Position numbers and translations under genes: made by a program. 64,000 bases of DNA from Candidimonas humi. Lineage in GTDB: Bacteria > Pseudomonadota > Gammaproteobacteria > Burkholderiales > Burkholderiaceae_B. Position 1 is the first letter of the stretch, and the number at the start of each line of letters is the position of its first letter. Shown in pieces: positions 60,219 through 64,000 of this stretch. Below the pieces are notes generated by a model. That model had not been told where the DNA came from. It made no database searches and saw only the letters and a list, made by a program, of their open reading frames with translations. The stretch spans positions 310,001 to 374,000 of the forward strand of contig NZ_JAHTBN010000003.1 in NCBI RefSeq assembly GCF_019166065.1. The letters are read 5' to 3'.

Positions 60219-61280
60219 ATGGCCAACGTTTCCATCCAGAATCTGCAAAAACGGTTTGGTGCGACTACCGCTGTTGAGGACTTTTCCCTCGATGTCGCCG
60301 ACGGCGAACTGGTCACCTTTCTGGGGCCCAGCGGCTGCGGCAAAACTACCACGTTGCGCATGATCGCCGGTTTCATCGAGCCCAGTGCCGGGCGTGTCCT
60401 GATCGGCGACACTGACATCACGCGGCTGCCGGTGCACAAGCGCAATACCGGCATGGTATTCCAGCGCTACGCGCTGTTCCCGCACATGACGGTGGAACAG
60501 AATGTGGCCTTCGGCCTGGAAATGCAGAGGGTGCCGGCGCGACAGCGGCCGGCCCGCATCGGCGAAGTCCTCGATCTGGTGCGCATGACCCATTTGCGCG
60601 CGCGCTACCCGCGCGAGCTGTCGGGCGGGCAGCAGCAGCGCGTGGCGATTGCGCGAGCGCTAGCCATCCAGCCGCGTGTGTTCCTGCTCGACGAGCCCCT
60701 CTCGAACCTGGACGCGAAACTTCGGCTCGAAGTGCGCGAGGAAATACGCGCCCTGCAGCAGCGCCTGGGATTGAGCACCATCTTCGTGACGCACGATCAG
60801 GAAGAGGCCTTGGCCATCTCCGACCGTATGGCCATCATGTACGAAGGGAAGGTCCAGCAGGTGGGGACGCCTCGCGAACTCTACGAACATCCGGCCAACC
60901 TGTTCGTCGCCGGCTTCCTTGGGCGCATGAATTTGTTCGAAGGAGGGGGCGACGGCGCTGGCCGCTTCATCTGCAAGGACGGTACGGTCCTTGCCACAGA
61001 GCAGGGTGGTGGCTCCGCGACACATCTCGGCGTGCGCCCGGAGCGGCTGGGCATTCACGCGCAGCCGCCGCAAGTCGCCAATGTGCTGCCGGGCACGGTT
61101 GCGGGCGTCACATACCTGGGCTCGCAAATCGAAGTTCGTCTGAAACTGGAAGCCGGGCCCGATCTCGTCGGCCAGACGGCCAATCGCGGCGATGACGGTT
61201 TCGATGCGACGGTCCTGGCTCCCGGGGCGCGGGTCTACGCAAGTTTTCGCGCGCAGGACAGCGTGCTTTTCAACGGATAG
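60219..61280 (+). CDS. ABC transporter ATPase, PotA-like
   Basis: 353 residues. Walker A GPSGCGKTT (36-44), Q-loop MVFQRYALFPHM, signature ELSGGQQQR, Walker B FLLDEPLSNLD, H-loop VTHDQEEA, and a C-terminal TOBE domain (LGVRPERLGIH). PotA/FbpC-type ATPase that powers the permeases at 59345 and 61286. Confidence 0.9.
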   Translation: MANVSIQNLQKRFGATTAVEDFSLDVADGELVTFLGPSGCGKTTTLRMIAGFIEPSAGRVLIGDTDITRLPVHKRNTGMVFQRYALFPHMTVEQNVAFGLEMQRVPARQRPARIGEVLDLVRMTHLRARYPRELSGGQQQRVAIARALAIQPRVFLLDEPLSNLDAKLRLEVREEIRALQQRLGLSTIFVTHDQEEALAISDRMAIMYEGKVQQVGTPRELYEHPANLFVAGFLGRMNLFEGGGDGAGRFICKDGTVLATEQGGGSATHLGVRPERLGIHAQPPQVANVLPGTVAGVTYLGSQIEVRLKLEAGPDLVGQTANRGDDGFDATVLAPGARVYASFRAQDSVLFNG

Positions 61281-61285
61281 CCGCT

Positions 61286-62167
61286 ATGGCGCATGCACAA
61301 GACAGACGTACGGGCGGCATGCTGGCGGGGCCAGGCCTGGCATTCCCCGCCTCGCTGGTGGTGCTGCTGATTATCGTCGCCCCAATGTTGATGCTACTGG
61401 TGGGAAGTTTCCAGGTCGCAGCGCCCGGGGCCGTGGCGCATGCCGGTTTTACGTTGCAGAGCTATCGCCGCTTCTTCACGGATCCTTTCTACTTGAAGAT
61501 ATTCGGCGACACGGTGTGGGTGTCGGCACTATGCACCGGCCTGGCGCTGGTCCTGGGGTTCCCGGTCGCATACTTCCTTGCCCGCACGCGCAGCCGCTAC
61601 AAGAGCCTGCTCATCATCTTGCTGGTGTTCCCGCTGCTGGTGGGCAATGTCGTGCGGGCAGCCGGCTGGATGATCATCCTTGGCAATGCCGGTGCGATCA
61701 ATGCCTTGTTGACCTGGCTCGGTCTCATCGGCCAACCGCTGCGTCTGCTGTACACCCCCGCAGCGGTGGTCGTCGGCACGACCGGCGTAGTGCTTCCGTA
61801 TTTCATCCTTACTTTGCAGAGCGTGCTCGAGGGTATCGATTTTTCGGTGGAGGAAGCCGCGCAGAATCTCGGCGCCAGTTTCTTCACGACCTTCCTGCGC
61901 GTGATCCTGCCGATTTCTGCCCCGGGCGTAGCGGCCGGTACCGTCCTAGTGTTCATCCTGTGCATGAACGCGTATGCGACCCCAGTGCTGCTGGGCGGGA
62001 CTGGACTGACCATGATGGCGCCCGCTCTTTACGACCAGATCACTAAGGCATCGGACTGGGCGTTCGGCTCGGCGCTCGCCTGGATATTGGTCATCGCGAC
62101 ATTGCTCATGGCCTTGCTGTCGCACTGGCTCATCAACCGCAGGTATGTCAAGACCATGGCCGCCTAA
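61286..62167 (+). CDS. ABC transporter permease, PotB-like
   Basis: 293 residues. Six spans, EAA loop VEEAAQNLGASFFTTFLRVI (about 190-210), and a large periplasmic loop after the first span. Partner of the PotC-like permease. Five bases after the ATPase stop. Confidence 0.88.
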   Translation: MAHAQDRRTGGMLAGPGLAFPASLVVLLIIVAPMLMLLVGSFQVAAPGAVAHAGFTLQSYRRFFTDPFYLKIFGDTVWVSALCTGLALVLGFPVAYFLARTRSRYKSLLIILLVFPLLVGNVVRAAGWMIILGNAGAINALLTWLGLIGQPLRLLYTPAAVVVGTTGVVLPYFILTLQSVLEGIDFSVEEAAQNLGASFFTTFLRVILPISAPGVAAGTVLVFILCMNAYATPVLLGGTGLTMMAPALYDQITKASDWAFGSALAWILVIATLLMALLSHWLINRRYVKTMAA

Positions 62168-62228
62168 TTTTTTCCCGATTTTCCCCGTCGCAACTATGCG
62201 CTCGCCGTTCATTCCAGGAGACTTCCCC

Positions 62229-63284
62229 ATGCGTCATACACGCCGTCAATTCCTCAAGACCGCCAGTTCCCTGGCCCTGACGCCCCTGCTGGCCGGTACC
62301 GGCGCACGGGCTTTTGCCGCGGGCGCCTGCCAGGGCCGCGTCATCGTCGGCACCTGGGGCGGCGACTATCAACGTCTGCTGCAACAGAACATCGACCCGC
62401 TGGTCAAGCCCGGCGGCCTGGAAGTGGTGTACGACGTCGGCAGCGCGCTGGCTCGCCAGACCAAGATGCGCGCCGAGAAGCATGCACGTCGCAGTTCCCT
62501 GGATGTTTCCCTGCTGCGCGACAACGATATGTATCAGATGTACGCGGAAGGGGCGACCGGGGCGATCGATCCGGCGCAAGTTCCCAACTTGGCCCATGTG
62601 CTGCCGGCCTTGAAGCGCAGCTACGCGATCCCGCACATATTCAGCGCCCTGGTGCTGGTCTACAACACCGAGCATGTCAAGACCCCGCCATCCGGCCTGG
62701 CGGCGCTGCTGGACAAAACCTATTCTGGCCGCGTCGGTCTGGTCGATGATCAGTACGACTACCTGACCCTGGCCGGTGCGCTGGCCTTGGGCGGTGACGC
62801 CAAGGATCTGGAACTGGGCAAGAAATACCTGAAGGAACTCAAGGCCAATGCGCCCAAGATCTACCCTTCGGTCGACGCCCTGGCGGGTGCGCTAAAAAGC
62901 GGCGAAATATGGGTCACCGTCACATGGAAGGCCCGTACCGTCCAGTGGAAAAAGGCCGGGCTGCCGGTGGCATTTCAATTCCAGAAAGAGGGCGCCTTAC
63001 CGGCTACATTCGAAGCGGGCGTGGCGGCTGGCAGCAAGGCGGCGGGTTGCGCGCTGGCATACATGAATGCAATGCTGGACGCCCGGGCGCAGCGTGCGTT
63101 CGCAGAGACTATGGGTTATGCGCCTACCGTGGCTAATGCCGACCTTCCGCCTTCGTTGCAGCAGGCGGTTGGGTTCAGCCATGCCGAGCTCGATCATCTG
63201 GTGCCAGTGGACTTCGACCTGCTGATGAAGAACAAGGGCGCGTTGCTGGATTTCTGGAACAAGGACTTCCGCGTCGGCCTGTAG
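62229..63284 (+). CDS. Periplasmic binding protein, PotD-like, Tat-exported
   Basis: 351 residues. Twin-arginine signal peptide MRHTRRQFLKTASSLALTPL, cleavage likely after AFA (about residue 31). Mature part VIVGTWGGDYQRLLQQNIDP is like polyamine/opine-type binding proteins, with ARQTKMRAEKHARRSSLDVS and TVTWKARTVQW. The substrate is not certain; the cluster's asparaginase points to a glyco-amino acid or amide. Confidence 0.85.
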   Translation: MRHTRRQFLKTASSLALTPLLAGTGARAFAAGACQGRVIVGTWGGDYQRLLQQNIDPLVKPGGLEVVYDVGSALARQTKMRAEKHARRSSLDVSLLRDNDMYQMYAEGATGAIDPAQVPNLAHVLPALKRSYAIPHIFSALVLVYNTEHVKTPPSGLAALLDKTYSGRVGLVDDQYDYLTLAGALALGGDAKDLELGKKYLKELKANAPKIYPSVDALAGALKSGEIWVTVTWKARTVQWKKAGLPVAFQFQKEGALPATFEAGVAAGSKAAGCALAYMNAMLDARAQRAFAETMGYAPTVANADLPPSLQQAVGFSHAELDHLVPVDFDLLMKNKGALLDFWNKDFRVGL

Positions 63285-63467
63285 GCGGGCAGGCTGCCCG
63301 GCCTTCTCGGCCCGGGCGGCTTCGGGCCGGCCGAACCTTTGGGACGCCGGTTTCGGGTTTCCGGGCCGCGGGCGGCCGCTAATAAATACTATCCATAGTA
63401 CCTACGCTGCGAACTGCGCGGGGTTCAAACGGGGCGCGGGCTCGCGCCCCATGCACAGGAATATATC
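63285..63467. other. Intergenic region with GC-rich hairpins
   Basis: 183 bp between the binding protein and the asparaginase-like gene. The first half is made of overlapping GC-rich inverted repeats (GGCCCGGGCGG, CGGGCCGGCCG). No T tract was noticed, so no terminator is called. Confidence 0.35.
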
Positions 63468-64000
63468 GTGATTGTCATTTCCAATAACGAGGGCAAGTCA
63501 GGCATACCTGCCACTGCGAGCATGCTGGCGCAAGGAAAGCCGGGGTTGGACGCGGTAGAGGCGGGCATCCGGCTGGTCGAAGACGACGAGGAAGTGCGCA
63601 CCGTCGGACGCGGCGGCTGGCCCAACCTGCTCGGCGAAGTCGAACTGGACGCCTCCGTCATGGACGGCACCAGCCTGAGAACCGGTGCTGTCGGCGGCCT
63701 GCAGGGTTTCCGCCACCCGGTCAGCGTGGCGCGCGAGGTGCTGGAGCGCCTGCCACACGAACTCCTCATCGGCGCCGGCGCGGCACGTTTCGCGGCCGAG
63801 ATCGGTGCCGAGCAATGCGATCTGCTGGCCGATCATTCGCGCGCCGCGTGGCAGCGCTGGTTCGACGCCGAGGTAAGCGAAGCAGACCGCGGCAACTGGC
63901 CGGACGTGCCGCTTACCCGCTATTGCCACAATGCCGTTGATCCCGAAATCGGTAAAGACACCACCGTATTCATTGCGCTCGATGCAAATCGCAATATTGT
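63468..64000 (+). CDS. N4-glycosylasparaginase/isoaspartyl peptidase, partial
   Basis: Runs off the right edge after 177 codons. A GTG at 63468 has AGGA 7 nt upstream. Ntn-hydrolase of the asparaginase 2 family: GLDAVEAGIRLVEDDEEVRT, VGRGGWPNLLGEVELDASVM, TGAVGGLQGFRHPVSVAREV. The probable self-cleavage site and catalytic Thr lie in GKDTTVFIALD (about residues 162-172), so the enzyme looks intact as far as seen. With the ABC importer it could break down glycosyl-asparagine or isoaspartyl compounds. Confidence 0.88.
   Translation, partial: MIVISNNEGKSGIPATASMLAQGKPGLDAVEAGIRLVEDDEEVRTVGRGGWPNLLGEVELDASVMDGTSLRTGAVGGLQGFRHPVSVAREVLERLPHELLIGAGAARFAAEIGAEQCDLLADHSRAAWQRWFDAEVSEADRGNWPDVPLTRYCHNAVDPEIGKDTTVFIALDANRNI

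Overview
The window joins a large lambda-type siphophage prophage (about 1 to 42,430) to ordinary chromosome (about 42,680 to 64,000) of a high-GC beta-proteobacterium. The chromosomal gene set (acuR/acuI, ugp-type transporter with phosphodiesterase, ilvD, folE2, a potABCD-type transporter with an N4-glycosylasparaginase relative) and the codon use suggest Alcaligenaceae (Bordetella/Achromobacter group). This is an inference from protein resemblance, not a measured match.

Immunity region (1-2660). A leftward early promoter with two operators lies at 247-286. The divergent repressor/cro promoters lie at 2342-2424 and carry three operators of the form TAGCnnnGCTA, exactly 25 bp apart. Between them, on the minus strand, are the repressor, a secreted protein, a DUF3800 remnant and a 62-codon gene behind its own LexA-type box. 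The leftward early operon, including the integrase, must lie beyond the left edge.

Rightward early region (2424-13,260). YdaS-type Cro and YdaT-type protein, ParB-like protein and cytosine methyltransferase, small recombination/nucleotide genes, replication protein O with seven palindromic iterons inside its gene, DnaB helicase, RusA, a Q-position protein and a strong terminator. A tRNA-Met-like gene and an antisense DUF4145 gene follow.

Late region (14,205-40,632). HNH, terminases, a protease-capsid fusion with an internal start, portal, a collagen-like protein, connectors, tail tube, G/GT chaperones with a canonical -1 frameshift signal, tape measure, minor tail proteins, an inserted HNH homing-type gene, NlpC/P60, J-type tip protein, fibre, holin/endolysin, lipoproteins and a patatin-like phospholipase. 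Hairpin-plus-T-tract elements recur just upstream of late genes. At the right end is an SRAP gene behind a perfect LexA box, then an intact tRNA-Cys that most likely marks the attachment site. A second, truncated tRNA-Cys fragment abuts the first chromosomal gene.

Chromosome (42,679-64,000). MFS transporter; acuR-acuI with an 18-19 bp tandem repeat between them; AhpD-like protein; marR with DHA2-type efflux pump; a five-gene minus-strand operon (phosphodiesterase, ugpC, ugpB, ugpA, ugpE) for glycerophosphoryl compounds; ilvD; a ferredoxin-NADP reductase-like gene; folE2; and an rpiR-potCABD-asparaginase cluster that runs off the right edge.
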